In this document: one piece after another, positions 7,321 through 16,203 of the stretch | Layout: each line of letters opens with the position of its first letter | How positions within the stretch are numbered: position 1 is the first letter of the stretch | Virus record (IMG/VR): IMGVR_UViG_3300046507_000307 | Location: 1 to 49,672 of that record | DNA from: a virus | DNA: 49,672 bases | Reading direction: 5' to 3' (one strand) | Notes under the pieces: model-generated | The model's input: the letters and a program-made list of their open reading frames with translations, nothing else | Told to the model about the DNA's origin: nothing | Database searches by the model: none | Translations under genes and position numbers: made by a program

Positions 7321-7587
7321 TCAAATAGAGGGCCATTGGTGCAGCGGGCGGCCGGGGCCTTCCCAGGCACAGTGCGCCTCTATCTCCTGCAGCAGCTCCA
7401 GCGGCTCACCCTGGCGGGCCGCCTGGCGCACCTGGGCCATGGGATTGCGCTCGCACAGGGGGCTGCCCGGGCGGTGCCGGTAGTGATAGCCGCCGCAGCC
7501 GCAGTACGTATGCCCGCTGGTAGCCACGTGGGTGAGCAGGGAGGCCAGGGTGGCGCGGCGGGTGCGGCAGTCAGGGCAGCGGTTCAT
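7321..7587 (-). CDS. Small Cys-rich protein, 88 aa
   Basis: It has an N-terminal CPDC pair and a second Cys/His cluster (YCGCGGYHYRHRPGSPLCERNP), suggesting a zinc-binding fold. The C-terminus is rich in Gln, Glu and Trp (LELLQEIEAHCAWEGPGRP). Its start overlaps the upstream stop by ATGA. No family name can be given; small phage zinc-ribbon proteins often bind nucleic acid or host RNA polymerase. Confidence 0.65.
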   Translation of the reverse strand: MNRCPDCRTRRATLASLLTHVATSGHTYCGCGGYHYRHRPGSPLCERNPMAQVRQAARQGEPLELLQEIEAHCAWEGPGRPLHQWPSI

Positions 7588-8102
7588 AGGTAATCGGGTT
7601 TATTGCCACCCAGGTGGACGGCGGGCGCGGTGGGTTCGTTGGCCAGGGGCGCAGGCACCCAGCCGGGGCTGTGGGTCTCGGGTATCTGCTTGCAGAGCAT
7701 CTCGGTTTTGTAGCGGCCAAACCGGGCCTGCAGGTCCCACATTTTTTCATACGGGGTGCGCATGTCGGTGGCTGGCGGCGGGGCGACTTCAGGTTTAGGA
7801 TAGCCGCAAGGGGGGCGGCCCTCCTGGGCCAGCAGGTAGTCGATGAGCGCATACACTGTATTGTGATGTTGTACAGGCACGTGTATATCCGCCGGTAGCA
7901 GCTCGGCCCGTTTCTGGTCGAAATTTTGGTAATTTGCGCGGCGTTTGTCGGCGGCGTATTTTTTGCCGTAGAACTTGCCGCACTCAACGCAGCCGCCGGT
8001 ACTTACAAAACGCTGCGCCACGTGGCCACGTTGGCATGGCTTGCCGTTATAAAAATGCATAAGGCCCTGGGCGTGGGCGTCAGCTCTCGTAATGACTTGC
8101 AT
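7584..8102 (-). CDS. Zinc-binding protein of HNH-accessory type, 172 aa
   Basis: First gene of the minus-strand accessory operon. Residues about 20-45 read GKPCQRGHVAQRFVSTGGCVECGKFY, the C..GH..R....G.C..C pattern seen in phage HNH endonuclease-like and related zinc proteins, but no catalytic HNH block follows. The rest is low in recognisable motifs. GGAGAG precedes the ATG at a good distance. The intergenic region upstream (8103-8455) presumably carries its promoter. Confidence 0.65.
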   Translation of the reverse strand: MQVITRADAHAQGLMHFYNGKPCQRGHVAQRFVSTGGCVECGKFYGKKYAADKRRANYQNFDQKRAELLPADIHVPVQHHNTVYALIDYLLAQEGRPPCGYPKPEVAPPPATDMRTPYEKMWDLQARFGRYKTEMLCKQIPETHSPGWVPAPLANEPTAPAVHLGGNKPDYL

Positions 8103-8455
8103 ATCTGCTCTCCGTTGACGATAAGATATGTTAGCATAGGTTTTGCTGGGTGGTGGGCAAAAAGACGGCTAAAATTATAAGTTGTTGATTCGTATGGGTT
8201 TTGGGTGGTGGGCGGGTCTACCCGGTAGCCGCAGGTTACCCGTAGAGGGCTACCTTTACAGGGTCGGAACTACCACTATAGATATTTACGTTATCTATAC
8301 AATGTATACCTTATTACATAGATACTATAGTTTTCCTATGGTGGATTTTTAGGAATAAGAGTTAAGTAGGTAAATAGGGTAAAAGATGTGCAAAATCAAT
8401 GACTTAGCGATACCTCAAGCTATTGGGTACGCTTTTAACTTAGAGGTAGATCAAC
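8103..8455. other. AT-rich intergenic region with palindromes, between divergent operons
   Basis: This 353-base stretch has no credible gene and is far richer in A and T than the rest of the genome. It holds an 11-bp direct repeat GGGTGGTGGGC (8148-8158 and 8203-8213), an inverted repeat GGTAGCC/GGCTACC (8224-8230 and 8248-8254), an 8-bp inverted repeat TATAGATA/TATCTATA (8277-8284 and 8292-8299) and the palindrome TATAC-AAT-GTATA (8296-8308). It separates the minus-strand accessory operon from the packaging genes. It may be the late control region and/or a replication origin. Confidence 0.7.
8133..8160 (-). promoter_or_regulatory. Candidate sigma70-like promoter for the accessory operon
   Basis: On the minus strand TTGCCC (8160-8155), a 16-base spacer and TATGCT (8138-8133) lie upstream of the gene starting at 8102. 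Both hexamers match the consensus only four of six, so this is a weak call. Confidence 0.3.
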
Positions 8456-9259
8456 GTGGCCACTAAAACGGACAGTTTGACGCCGAAACAGGCGAAATTT
8501 GTGGAGCTGTATAGCAAGCTGGGGAACGCCACGGAGGCGTACCGGCAGTCGTACAACGTGGCCAACATGAACGAGCAGAGCATTGGGCGCAAGGCGCACG
8601 AGCTGACGCAAAACGGCAAAATAACGGCAATTTTGAACGGCGCCACAAATTTAGCGGTGCAAGCCGTGGCCTTCGACCGCCTGGACGTGATGCGCCACCT
8701 GGTCGAGCTGACCCAGGCCGACCCCAGCAAAATCAGCCACGTCCGCCGCCTCTGCTGCCGCCATTGCCATGGGGTCGAGCACGCGTACCAGTGGCGCGAC
8801 GAGGCCGAGTATCTGGAGACCCTGGCCAAGGCCATGGACGAGCACGCACGGGCGGTACAGCAGGCCGCCAGGCGCAACGAGGAGACCCCCGCCATGAGCC
8901 TGCCGTCCAACGAGGGCGGGTACGGGTGGCGCAAGCCAAACAAACCGCACCCAGGCTGCCCCAGGTGCCACGGTGAGGGGTACGAGGATGTCTACTTTGC
9001 CGACATGTCTGAGCTGACCGGGCCCGAGCGGCGGCTGATTGCCGGTGTCGAGCGTACAAAGGACGGCCTCAAAATCAAGATGCGCGATCAGGACGGGGCA
9101 CTCAACACCATCGCGCAGATTCTCAAGATGCTGACCAACCGCACAGAGCTGAGCGGTCCGGACGGCGGGCCGGTGCCCATGGCTGTGCTTAATGCGGTTA
9201 TGCCGGTGGACCCGGACCAAGCGAGCAGGCTGTATCAGAAAATTATGGAGGGGAAATGA
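8456..9259 (+). CDS. terS: Terminase small subunit
   Basis: A 267-residue protein starting at GTG after AGAGG. Its N-terminus is the Terminase_2-type HTH region (LTPKQAKFVELYSKLGNATEAYRQSY). Two Cys pairs follow, CRHCHG near residue 100 and CPRCHGEG near 167, a zinc-binding middle I have seen in small terminases of related phages. The C-terminus carries LNTIAQILKML and a peptide-like tail. TerS recognises phage DNA and recruits the large subunit, encoded about 1 kb downstream after four small genes. Confidence 0.88.
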   Translation: MATKTDSLTPKQAKFVELYSKLGNATEAYRQSYNVANMNEQSIGRKAHELTQNGKITAILNGATNLAVQAVAFDRLDVMRHLVELTQADPSKISHVRRLCCRHCHGVEHAYQWRDEAEYLETLAKAMDEHARAVQQAARRNEETPAMSLPSNEGGYGWRKPNKPHPGCPRCHGEGYEDVYFADMSELTGPERRLIAGVERTKDGLKIKMRDQDGALNTIAQILKMLTNRTELSGPDGGPVPMAVLNAVMPVDPDQASRLYQKIMEGK

Positions 9260-9302
9260 AAATAAGTTGCGCGCCGATTGAAAAGGGTATTACAATCTAC
9301 CC

Positions 9303-9572
9303 ATGGACACGACAAACTACCTTGATTTCCTTTTCACCAACGACCCGGCCGTTATCGCGGCTAACGTTGCCGAGCTGGCGCGCATTGCCCAGGTCGAGGC
9401 CGACGACAAGGCAGCAAACGCTGCCCGCTTGGCTGAAACGGCTCGCCTCAAGGTCGCCAACCGCTGCCCTAAGTGCATGGGCGCCGGCCGCCTGCCACAG
9501 TTTGCGCACCGCAAGGGTGGCGAGTGCTTCACCTGCGGCGGCTCCGGTGTCTTTGCCGCATACCGCGCATAA
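9303..9572 (+). CDS. Small zinc-finger protein, 89 aa
   Basis: An N-terminal Ala/Glu-rich helix (residues about 15-48) is followed by two CxxCxGxG motifs, CPKCMGAG and CFTCGGSG, the DnaJ-type zinc-finger half-repeat. Such motifs occur in small phage proteins that probably bind nucleic acid. GGGTATTACA, a near match to the dispersed palindrome, lies about 7 bases before the ATG and its AAAAGGG part can act as ribosome binding site. Confidence 0.7.
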   Translation: MDTTNYLDFLFTNDPAVIAANVAELARIAQVEADDKAANAARLAETARLKVANRCPKCMGAGRLPQFAHRKGGECFTCGGSGVFAAYRA

Positions 9573-9584
9573 CCAAGGATTACC

Positions 9585-9809
9585 ATGATCGCCAACGGAA
9601 CCCGCGTTAATTTCCTCTACCGCCAGCACCACCTGCTCGGCGGCGCCCAGGTCTCAGGCTCGGGCGTAGTGCAAGGCTGGACCATGGTCGGCACCGACCG
9701 CGCCTACGTCATCAAGCCGGACCAAGGTGGCACGGTGCACGTTCGCTGCTCTGGTGTCAGCGTGGCCGACGAGGATACGCCCGTGCCTGTTTCCACTAAC
9801 TGGAGGTAA
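9585..9809 (+). CDS. Hypothetical beta-rich protein, 74 aa
   Basis: It begins MIANGTRVNFLYR and alternates short strands (GVVQGWTMVGTDRAYVIKPDQGGTVHVRCSGVSV), suggesting a small SH3-like beta barrel. It has a clear AAGGA ribosome site. Its stop codon lies inside a GGTAATACC palindrome that precedes the next start. Family unknown. Confidence 0.65.
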   Translation: MIANGTRVNFLYRQHHLLGGAQVSGSGVVQGWTMVGTDRAYVIKPDQGGTVHVRCSGVSVADEDTPVPVSTNWR

Positions 9810-9813
9810 TACC
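9805..9813. repeat. Dispersed palindrome GGTAATACC, before a start codon
   Basis: It overlaps the stop of the gene ending at 9809 and sits two bases before the ATG at 9816, where GGAGG plus this sequence doubles as the ribosome site. Confidence 0.75.
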
Positions 9814-9815
9814 CC

Positions 9816-9917
9816 ATGACTCTGAGCCCCCTTGGTGTAATCCTTTTCGTGGCGGCATTCGTGGCCGCCTGGGCTGCATTCGATGAGCTGGTGCTCCAGC
9901 GGGACGAGTTGCCATGA
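9816..9917 (+). CDS. Tiny membrane protein, 33 aa
   Basis: The sequence MTLSPLGVILFVAAFVAAW starts a single hydrophobic segment, followed by an acidic tail (AFDELVLQRDELP). It has a strong GGAGG site and an ATGA overlap with the next gene. It is too short for most gene callers, but the ribosome site and coupling support it. Confidence 0.6.
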   Translation: MTLSPLGVILFVAAFVAAWAAFDELVLQRDELP

Positions 9918-10261
9918 GTGCGCGCAAGATCAGGCGCCGGGCGTACCGGCGGCAGTACTACACGATGACGCAGACCTCGTACAGCGACTTCGGTGTTCAC
10001 AGGTGGCGGGGCGGCCTCCTGCGCCAGTCGGTCGAGCAGGTGGAGCGGTGGCGCCAATCGCCCGAGGGCCAGCGCCTAGCTGCCCTGTGGGCCAGCGCGG
10101 ATATGCACATTCACGACGAGGCCGTTTTTGTAGGGACCGTCACGGGCCAGATTGGAGGCCAGGGCTACAGCCAGAACATGCAGAACGACGAGGACGTGGT
10201 GGCCGCGGAGCACCGCGTGCGGGGATTCATGCACAAATTGAAAATGCGCCCCTTCGACTAG
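9914..10261 (+). CDS. Hypothetical protein, 115 aa
   Basis: A basic N-terminus (SARKIRRRAYRRQYY) is followed by QVERWRQSPEGQRLAALWAS and an acidic helical C-terminal part. ATG overlaps the upstream TGA. It lies between the small and large terminase genes, where small DNA-binding or HNH-type genes often occur, but no HNH motif is present. Function unknown. Confidence 0.62.
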   Translation: MSARKIRRRAYRRQYYTMTQTSYSDFGVHRWRGGLLRQSVEQVERWRQSPEGQRLAALWASADMHIHDEAVFVGTVTGQIGGQGYSQNMQNDEDVVAAEHRVRGFMHKLKMRPFD

Positions 10262-10316
10262 TTGCGCGCTGGTTGGCGGCGGGCTGTAGGCTGTTGCCCT
10301 GGGCGATAATGGGCGC

Positions 10317-11912
10317 ATGCCTGCTATCCGCCCCCCATGGTTTGACTTCCGCAATCCGGATTACCCCCGGGTATTCGCTGAGCGTATCGAACGCCTAAAG
10401 CGCATCAGGGCCGACCCGTCCAGCGTGCCCTACATGCTCCAGTACTACCGCGACAACCCCGCGCAGCTCATCATGGATTGGGGTTGCACGGCGGACCCGC
10501 GCAACGTGGAGCGAGACCTCCCCGCTGTGGTGCCCTTCATGCTGTTTGATCGTCAGATCGAATGGACTGACTGGATCGTGGAAAACTGGCGTGCTGGTGA
10601 TCCTGGCATAACAGAGAAAAGCCGGGACATGGGGGTCTCGTGGCTGGCCATCGCCCTCTCTTGCACCTTGAGTATTACCCGGCACGACATGGTGATCGGG
10701 TTCGGGTCGCGCAAGGAGGAGTACGTGGACAAGATCGGCGCCCCGAAAACGCTATTCCACAAGGCCCGCATGTTTCTCAAGCTGCTGCCGCCCGAGTTCA
10801 GGGCCGGCTACCGCGGCGACAAGGACAGCCCCTACATGCGAATCATGTTTCCCAACACCGGCAGCGTCATTGCTGGCGAGGCGGGGGACAACATCGGCCG
10901 CGGGGACCGTACCGCGATTTACTTTGTCGATGAGTCCGCGCACCTCGAGCGGCCTCAGCTGGTGGATGCGTCGCTGTCGGCCACGACCAATTGCCGCCAG
11001 GACGTATCAAGCGTGGCGGGCATGGGCAATCCCTTTGCAGAGAAACGGCACAGCGGGAAAATCAAGGTGTTCACGTTTCACTGGCGCGACGACCCACGCA
11101 AAGATGAGGCGTGGTATGCCAAGCAGGTGCGCGAGCTGCCGGCGGTGGTGGTGGCGCAGGAAATCGACATTAACTACGCCGCGTCGCTCGAGGGCATCAT
11201 CATTCCGCACGAGTGGGTAAACGCATCCGTCGACGCACACGTCACCCTGGGCGTTGAGCCCTCGGGGATGCGCCGCGGTGCGCTGGACGTGGCCGACGAG
11301 GGTAAGGATAAAAACGCATGGCTCGGCCGCCACGGCATTCTCATAGAGGAGCTGGAGGAGTGGAGCGGCGTAGCGTCCGACCTTTACGCGACGGCCGAGC
11401 GGGCGGTGGGCCTCTGCGCGTTCAATCGGTATTGGGAGCTGCTTTACGACGCGGACGGCATCGGCTCATCGGTGCGCGGTGACGGTGAGCGCATCAATGA
11501 ATCGCGGGTGGCCGAGGGCTTGGCCCGTATCAAAATTGCCCCGTATCGAGGCAGCGGGGAGGTGTTTGAGCCCGATGAGGAGATGGTAAAGGACCGCACC
11601 AATAAAGACTTTTTCCAGAATTTCAAGGCGCAGGCGTGGTGGTCGCTGCGTATTCGCTTTGAAAAGACATTCCGAGCGGTAACCGAGGGGGCCAAGTACC
11701 CGCCCGACGAGCTAATCAGTATTTCCAGCAAACTGGCGCTGAAAAATCAGCTCATGCGCGAGCTGTCACAGGCGACCTACAAAAAGCAAACCAGTGGGAA
11801 AATACTGGTCGATAAGGCGCCGGATGGTACAAAATCGCCCAATTTGGCCGACTCCGCGGTAATCGCGTTTGCGCCTGGCGTCAATCTGAAAATATGGGAA
11901 ACCTTGATATGA
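10317..11912 (+). CDS. terL: Terminase large subunit
   Basis: A 531-residue packaging motor and nuclease. A divergent Walker A is visible near 100-108 (EKSRDMGVS), and Walker B with its catalytic acid near 200-207 ([11 protein letters not shown]). The RNase H-like nuclease domain shows [13 protein letters not shown] near 320 and [12 protein letters not shown] near 376, both acidic metal-binding segments. The length fits the Terminase_6-type family. It is followed by the portal gene through an ATGA overlap. It probably packages by headful cutting or from a defined site, which the sequence alone does not settle. Confidence 0.93.
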   Translation: MPAIRPPWFDFRNPDYPRVFAERIERLKRIRADPSSVPYMLQYYRDNPAQLIMDWGCTADPRNVERDLPAVVPFMLFDRQIEWTDWIVENWRAGDPGITEKSRDMGVSWLAIALSCTLSITRHDMVIGFGSRKEEYVDKIGAPKTLFHKARMFLKLLPPEFRAGYRGDKDSPYMRIMFPNTGSVIAGEAGDNIGRGDRTAIYFVDESAHLERPQLVDASLSATTNCRQDVSSVAGMGNPFAEKRHSGKIKVFTFHWRDDPRKDEAWYAKQVRELPAVVVAQEIDINYAASLEGIIIPHEWVNASVDAHVTLGVEPSGMRRGALDVADEGKDKNAWLGRHGILIEELEEWSGVASDLYATAERAVGLCAFNRYWELLYDADGIGSSVRGDGERINESRVAEGLARIKIAPYRGSGEVFEPDEEMVKDRTNKDFFQNFKAQAWWSLRIRFEKTFRAVTEGAKYPPDELISISSKLALKNQLMRELSQATYKKQTSGKILVDKAPDGTKSPNLADSAVIAFAPGVNLKIWETLI

Positions 11913-13408
11913 GCAAACGACGAGTAGCAGCCAATGACCAACTCACCGACCTGACGCCGCCGGTGGTTGGCGTGTCCGCGCCGATGGCGGCCATGGCCAA
12001 AGACGGCTTTTCCAATCTGGTGCTCAAGCTGGGGGACGGGTCGGTCGCCAATCAGGCGGCCACGTACACCTCCAACGGCATCAGCCGCAATTACCAGCTG
12101 CTGGTCGAAATGTACCGCTCCTCGTGGATCGTGGCCAACGCTGTGGACGCCGTGGCCGAGGACATGACCCGGGCCGGCATCGACCTGATGGGCATTGAGC
12201 CCGAGGAAGAGGCCCGCATGCAGCGCGCCCTTACGCGCATGGGCATTTGGCAGGCCAAAACCAGCGGGCTCAAGTGGGGCCGGCTGCTTGGCGGCTCGGC
12301 CGAGGTTCTGATGGTGCGGGGGCAGGCCCTGGCCTCTCCGCTGCTGAATGACCGGGTGAGCAAAGACCAATTTGAGGGCTTGATGGTATTCGACCGCCGC
12401 GAGCTGACGCCCGACCCCAACGCCCGTATCGTCGGCGGCATGGACGCGGGGCTACCCGAGTATTACGACGTTGCCGAGTTGGGCCTGCGCATCCACCACA
12501 GCCGCGTCGTGCGCAACATCGGCCGCGAGCTGCCGCGCAACGAGCTGCGGGCCAATAGCTGGTGGGGAATGAGCATTGTCGAGCCGCTGTACGACCGGCT
12601 GGTCAACTTCGATACGGCCACGGCGGGCTCGGCGGCCCTCATCAACAAGGCGCATTTGCGCATGGTGAGCATTGAGAAACTGCGGGAAATCCTGGCTGGG
12701 GGGGGTATCGCCGAGGAAAACCTCGTGAAAATGTTCGCCTTCATGGCCCAGCTCCAGAGCAATCAAGGCATTACCCTGCTGGACTCGAAGGACCAATACG
12801 AAGCCCACAGCTACACGTTTTCAGGGCTGGAGGGCTTGCTTACGCAGTTCGCCCAGCAGCTCAGCGGCGCAACGGGTATCCCTCTGGTGCGCCTGCTCGG
12901 CCAGGCCCCCGCGGGGCTCAACTCCACGGGCGAGGGCGACATGCGCCAGTACCACGAGAATATCGCCCAGCAGCAGGAGGCCCGCCTGCGCCTGGGGCTC
13001 CAGCGCATTCTCGACCTCCTATACCGCTCGCTGTTCGGCAAGCCGCCGCCGGATGATTTTGATTTTTCGTTCAACCCGCTCAAGCAGCTGGACGCCAAGG
13101 AGAAGGCCGAGACCGGGGCCAAGATGGTGGACGCAGTGGACAAGGCGTACGCGGGGGACCTTATCGACCGCGCTACGGCCCTCAAGGAGCTGCAGTACAT
13201 CGGCACTATCACGGGCCAGTTCGCCAGCGTGACGCCCGAAATGATCGCCAAGGTACAGGCCGAAATCGACGCGGCCAACGAGGCGCCCCCAGGCGAGGGC
13301 GGCGAGCTGGACCCGCTCACCGGGCTGCCGAAACCTCCGCCGCCGGCCCTGCCCGGCGAGGCGCTGGACCCAGAAAAGGAGCCAGCAAATGCCCCGCAAG
13401 CGCAGTAA
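11909..13408 (+). CDS. Portal protein (DUF1073 family)
   Basis: A 499-residue protein with the DUF1073 portal features: [33 protein letters not shown] near the start, then [24 protein letters not shown], and the signature [17 protein letters not shown] near residue 335. It forms the dodecameric ring at the head vertex through which DNA passes. I chose ATG 11909 (ATGA overlap, GGGAAA upstream) over ATG 11894. The C-terminus ends in a Pro/Glu-rich tail. Databases sometimes label this family Acb1-like; nothing here indicates an anti-CBASS enzyme. Confidence 0.92.
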   Translation: MSKRRVAANDQLTDLTPPVVGVSAPMAAMAKDGFSNLVLKLGDGSVANQAATYTSNGISRNYQLLVEMYRSSWIVANAVDAVAEDMTRAGIDLMGIEPEEEARMQRALTRMGIWQAKTSGLKWGRLLGGSAEVLMVRGQALASPLLNDRVSKDQFEGLMVFDRRELTPDPNARIVGGMDAGLPEYYDVAELGLRIHHSRVVRNIGRELPRNELRANSWWGMSIVEPLYDRLVNFDTATAGSAALINKAHLRMVSIEKLREILAGGGIAEENLVKMFAFMAQLQSNQGITLLDSKDQYEAHSYTFSGLEGLLTQFAQQLSGATGIPLVRLLGQAPAGLNSTGEGDMRQYHENIAQQQEARLRLGLQRILDLLYRSLFGKPPPDDFDFSFNPLKQLDAKEKAETGAKMVDAVDKAYAGDLIDRATALKELQYIGTITGQFASVTPEMIAKVQAEIDAANEAPPGEGGELDPLTGLPKPPPPALPGEALDPEKEPANAPQAQ

Positions 13409-14120
13409 GTACCAAGCCCCGCGCAGCACTGAGGAGACCTACGCCCGGGCGCTGCGCCGCGTGGCCCGCGTGGTCGGCAGCATCATAGAACCCCACATTG
13501 AGGGGGCCAACTTTATGAACCTGGGGCAGATGATGCAGGCCCTGCGCAACTACTCCGACGCCCTGGGGCCATGGGCAGCGGCCCGAGCCCAGGAAATGCT
13601 GCGCAGCGTGGCCGCCAGCACAAAGCGGGCGTTTGCTGCGGAGAATCGGCGGTTTACCACGGGTATTCAAGGGCTCATCGCCGAGGAGGCCGTGGGTTTG
13701 CAGCAGCAGGTATTACTGCGCGAACAGGTGGACCTGATTAAATCCCTCCCCACCAAAGCAGGCGAACAGGCCCAGACGCTGGCCACGCAGGCCATTATTG
13801 ACGGCACACGCAGCACCGAGATTGCCGACAAAATAAGGGCACTCGGAGGTATTACCGAGAAACGGGCAATTCTCATTGCGCGGACCGAGGTAGCCAAGGC
13901 AAATAGCACGCTCATGGAGGCCCAGGCCACGGCGGCCGGCTCTGAGGCGTATATCTGGCGCACGGCTGGCGACGAGGACGTGCGCGAGTCACATGCGGAA
14001 ATGGAGGGCCGGGTAGTCCAATGGAATGAGCCGCCCACATTGAGCGACGGCACCACCTGTCATGCCGGCCAAATTTTTAACTGCAGGTGCTTTGCTGAGC
14101 CGATATTTACAAAGCTATAA
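13389..14120 (+). CDS. Head morphogenesis protein (Mu F / SPP1 gp7-like)
   Basis: A 243-residue minor head protein. The C-terminal domain carries the family pattern: ARTEVAKANSTLMEAQA, TAGDEDVRESHAEMEGRVV and HAGQIFNCRCFAEP. In Mu- and SPP1-like phages this protein enters the capsid with the portal. It overlaps the portal gene by 20 bases. A GGTATTACC palindrome is read in frame as Gly-Ile-Thr at 13848. Confidence 0.9.
   Translation: MPRKRSKYQAPRSTEETYARALRRVARVVGSIIEPHIEGANFMNLGQMMQALRNYSDALGPWAAARAQEMLRSVAASTKRAFAAENRRFTTGIQGLIAEEAVGLQQQVLLREQVDLIKSLPTKAGEQAQTLATQAIIDGTRSTEIADKIRALGGITEKRAILIARTEVAKANSTLMEAQATAAGSEAYIWRTAGDEDVRESHAEMEGRVVQWNEPPTLSDGTTCHAGQIFNCRCFAEPIFTKL
13848..13856. repeat. 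Dispersed palindrome GGTATTACC, in coding sequence
   Basis: Read in frame as Gly-Ile-Thr inside the Mu F-like gene. Confidence 0.7.
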
Positions 14121-14131
14121 TTGTCGGTGTT

Positions 14132-14827
14132 ATGCACACTTACTACCTGTACAGAATTCATTTCCCCAACGGAAAAACATATACGGGTATTACCAACAAT
14201 GTGAAAAGGCGGCAGACAGACCACCAAAGGCAAGCGCAGAATCCCGTATTACCTGTGCATAACGCTATCGCAAAATACGGCTGGGCGTCTGTCAACTTCA
14301 AAGTTTTGCTGCGGGGTCCGAGGGATCTAATAGCACGGCTCGAAATTGCGTTTATCGCCGACCGGCCAGGGTACAACCTAAGCCCCGGTGGAGATATCAG
14401 CCCCATGACGCTACCCGCCGTACGTGCGAAAGTGGCGGCAAGCATGGCTCGCAGGTTTGAAGACACGGCGGTACGTGAAGCTAATAGAACGGCGCAACGG
14501 GCTGCACAAAATCGCCCAGAGGTAGCGAGCAAGAAAGCAGAGGCCATGCGCGGAAAGACGCATACCGTTGAGACAAAAGCAAGAATGAGCACAGCGGGCG
14601 CGGGTAAAAAACAAAGCGCCGATCATGTGGCCAAGCGGACGCAGCCCCAAATAGGAGCAAAACGTTCCGCCGAGTCACGGGTGCGAATGAGTGAGGGGCA
14701 GAAGAAAAGACAGCGCACGCCAGAAGAGCTAGAGCGGATGAAAACGCTATCCAAAAACCGCGTGGTGACACCCGAGAGCAAAGAGAAAATGAGGCTCGCC
14801 GCAATAGCCAGGTGGGCTCGCCGCTAA
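14132..14827 (+). CDS. Free-standing GIY-YIG homing endonuclease with NUMOD3 repeats
   Basis: A 231-residue protein. The N-terminal GIY-YIG domain has YLYRIHFPNGKTYTGITNN followed by a conserved RR...H and a Glu-containing ARLEIAFI. The C-terminal half is Lys/Arg-rich with several NUMOD3-like DNA-binding modules (HTVETKARMS, SAESRVRMSEGQKKR, TPESKEKMRLAAIARW). Such selfish genes insert between phage genes and spread by cutting alleles that lack them. It interrupts the head module after the Mu F-like gene, and its base composition is less GC-rich than its neighbours. One GGTATTACC copy lies within it. Confidence 0.88.
   Translation: MHTYYLYRIHFPNGKTYTGITNNVKRRQTDHQRQAQNPVLPVHNAIAKYGWASVNFKVLLRGPRDLIARLEIAFIADRPGYNLSPGGDISPMTLPAVRAKVAASMARRFEDTAVREANRTAQRAAQNRPEVASKKAEAMRGKTHTVETKARMSTAGAGKKQSADHVAKRTQPQIGAKRSAESRVRMSEGQKKRQRTPEELERMKTLSKNRVVTPESKEKMRLAAIARWARR
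14186..14194. repeat. Dispersed palindrome GGTATTACC, in coding sequence
   Basis: Read in frame as Gly-Ile-Thr within the GIY-YIG motif of the homing endonuclease, so it overlaps a catalytically important segment. Confidence 0.7.
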
Positions 14828-14871
14828 AATCCCTTTCCATGAATTGCGCAATAACCCCATAATCCGACGCC

Positions 14872-16188
14872 ATGACTATTCGATACGCCGACCGGGTTTT
14901 CCAAACCAGCGCCACCACCGGGACCGGCGCCTACCTGCTCGGCCCCGTCATGCCCGGCGGTTACCGGGGGTTCGATGACGTGCCCGGCATCGTGGACGGC
15001 GACGAGGTGTACGCCTCCATCGATCAGGAGTACAGCGACGAGTACGAGGTGGGCCTCTACACGTACCGCGACTCGGGGTTTCTGGAGCGCACCACCATCA
15101 TGGCCAGCAGCCGCGACGGTCTGCCCGTGCCCTGGCCCTCGGGCGCGACCCGCCGTATTTCGCTGACGCTGACGGCCTCCCAGATCGACCCGAGCACCCT
15201 GCAGTATGTCGGCGCCTCCGTCAGCAGCGACCGCGTGCTGGCCTTGCGCGGCGGTGTGTTCGTGCTGGTCGACCCGCCCACCGGTGGCGGCGGTGACGTG
15301 GCAGTACCAGGGGCGCCCATCATCGGGACAGCCCAGGCAGGCAACGCAACGGTGAGCATCTATTTCTCGGCCCCCGTCAGTAATGGCGGCTCGGCCATCC
15401 TCGATTACCGCGCCTACCTGAGCGACGGCACCGAGGTGGTGGGCAGCGTCAGCCCGATTGTGTTTACCGGCAAGATTAACGGCCAGCCGTACACCGGGTA
15501 CGTGCGGGCGCGCAACGCCCTGGGCATGGGGCCTGCGTCGGCCACGTCCAACACCGTCACGCCGCAATCCACGGCCACGGTGCCGACGGCACCCACCAAC
15601 GTGTCGGCCACGCCTGCGGATGGTTCGGTGTCGGTCGCGTTCAACGTCCCGGCCAGCGACGGCGGCTCAGCCATCCTCGATTACACCGTGACGCTCAGCA
15701 CGGGGCAGACGGCCACCGGCGGCGTGTCACCCATCAGCGTGGCCGCGCCCAACGGCACCCCCGTGACCGCTACCGTACGGGCGCGCAATGCGGTGGGTTT
15801 CAGCTCACCCTCGGCCGCGTCCAACAGCGTCACCCCGTCGGCCAGCCTGGCGGTGCCAGGGGCGCCCACCAACGTGACGGCCTCCGCTGGCCTGGGCGTG
15901 GTGTCGGTGGCGTTCACGGCCCCGACCGATACCGGCGGCTCGCCCATCATCGACTACACGGTAACGCTCACCACGGGGCAGCAGGCCACCGGGGCCTCGA
16001 GTCCCATCAGCGTGGCGGCCCCCGCGGGCACCCCCGTGCAGGCGTTCGTGCGTGCCCGTAACTCTATCGGCCAGGGCAACCCGTCCGCCGCGTCCAACAC
16101 CGTCACCCCCAGCAGCATCCCCGACAACAGCCTGCTGCTCGACGGGCAATCGCTCCTCGCCGACTCCAATTTTCTCATCCTCGCATAA
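14872..16188 (+). CDS. Virion surface protein with three fibronectin type III-like domains
   Basis: A 438-residue protein. Residues 1-110 match an N-terminal module seen in phage head/tail fibres (YADRVFQTSATTGTGAYLLGP, EYEVGLYTYRDSGFLERTTIMASS). After a short linker come three FN3-like domains at about 144-235, 237-326 and 328-416, each with a GGSAILDY or GGSPIIDY strand and ending VRARNxxGxxxxSAxSNxVTP. The C-terminus is a short SNFLILA tail. FN3 domains on phage particles are thought to bind cell-surface sugars. It is the first of three surface-type genes between the head morphogenesis and protease genes. Confidence 0.8.
   Translation: MTIRYADRVFQTSATTGTGAYLLGPVMPGGYRGFDDVPGIVDGDEVYASIDQEYSDEYEVGLYTYRDSGFLERTTIMASSRDGLPVPWPSGATRRISLTLTASQIDPSTLQYVGASVSSDRVLALRGGVFVLVDPPTGGGGDVAVPGAPIIGTAQAGNATVSIYFSAPVSNGGSAILDYRAYLSDGTEVVGSVSPIVFTGKINGQPYTGYVRARNALGMGPASATSNTVTPQSTATVPTAPTNVSATPADGSVSVAFNVPASDGGSAILDYTVTLSTGQTATGGVSPISVAAPNGTPVTATVRARNAVGFSSPSAASNSVTPSASLAVPGAPTNVTASAGLGVVSVAFTAPTDTGGSPIIDYTVTLTTGQQATGASSPISVAAPAGTPVQAFVRARNSIGQGNPSAASNTVTPSSIPDNSLLLDGQSLLADSNFLILA
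15388..16115 (+). repeat. Tandem FN3-coding repeats (three units, about 275-280 bp each)
   Basis: The DNA of the three FN3 domains is visibly similar, for example GGCGGCTC(G/A)(G/C)CCATC at about 15388, 15661 and 15943. This points to internal duplication and provides sequence for gain or loss of domains by recombination. Confidence 0.7.
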
Positions 16189-16203
16189 CCGGGAATTGCA
16201 ACC

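Noticed and set aside
11909-13408. Anti-CBASS (Acb1) role for the DUF1073 protein
   Set aside because: The sequence is a full portal protein in the normal place; the Acb1 label comes from database family naming, and I see no phosphodiesterase motif.
15388-16115. Possible CRISPR-like or tandem repeat array
   Set aside because: Repeats are long, imperfect and in frame as FN3 domains; no short identical repeats with spacers.
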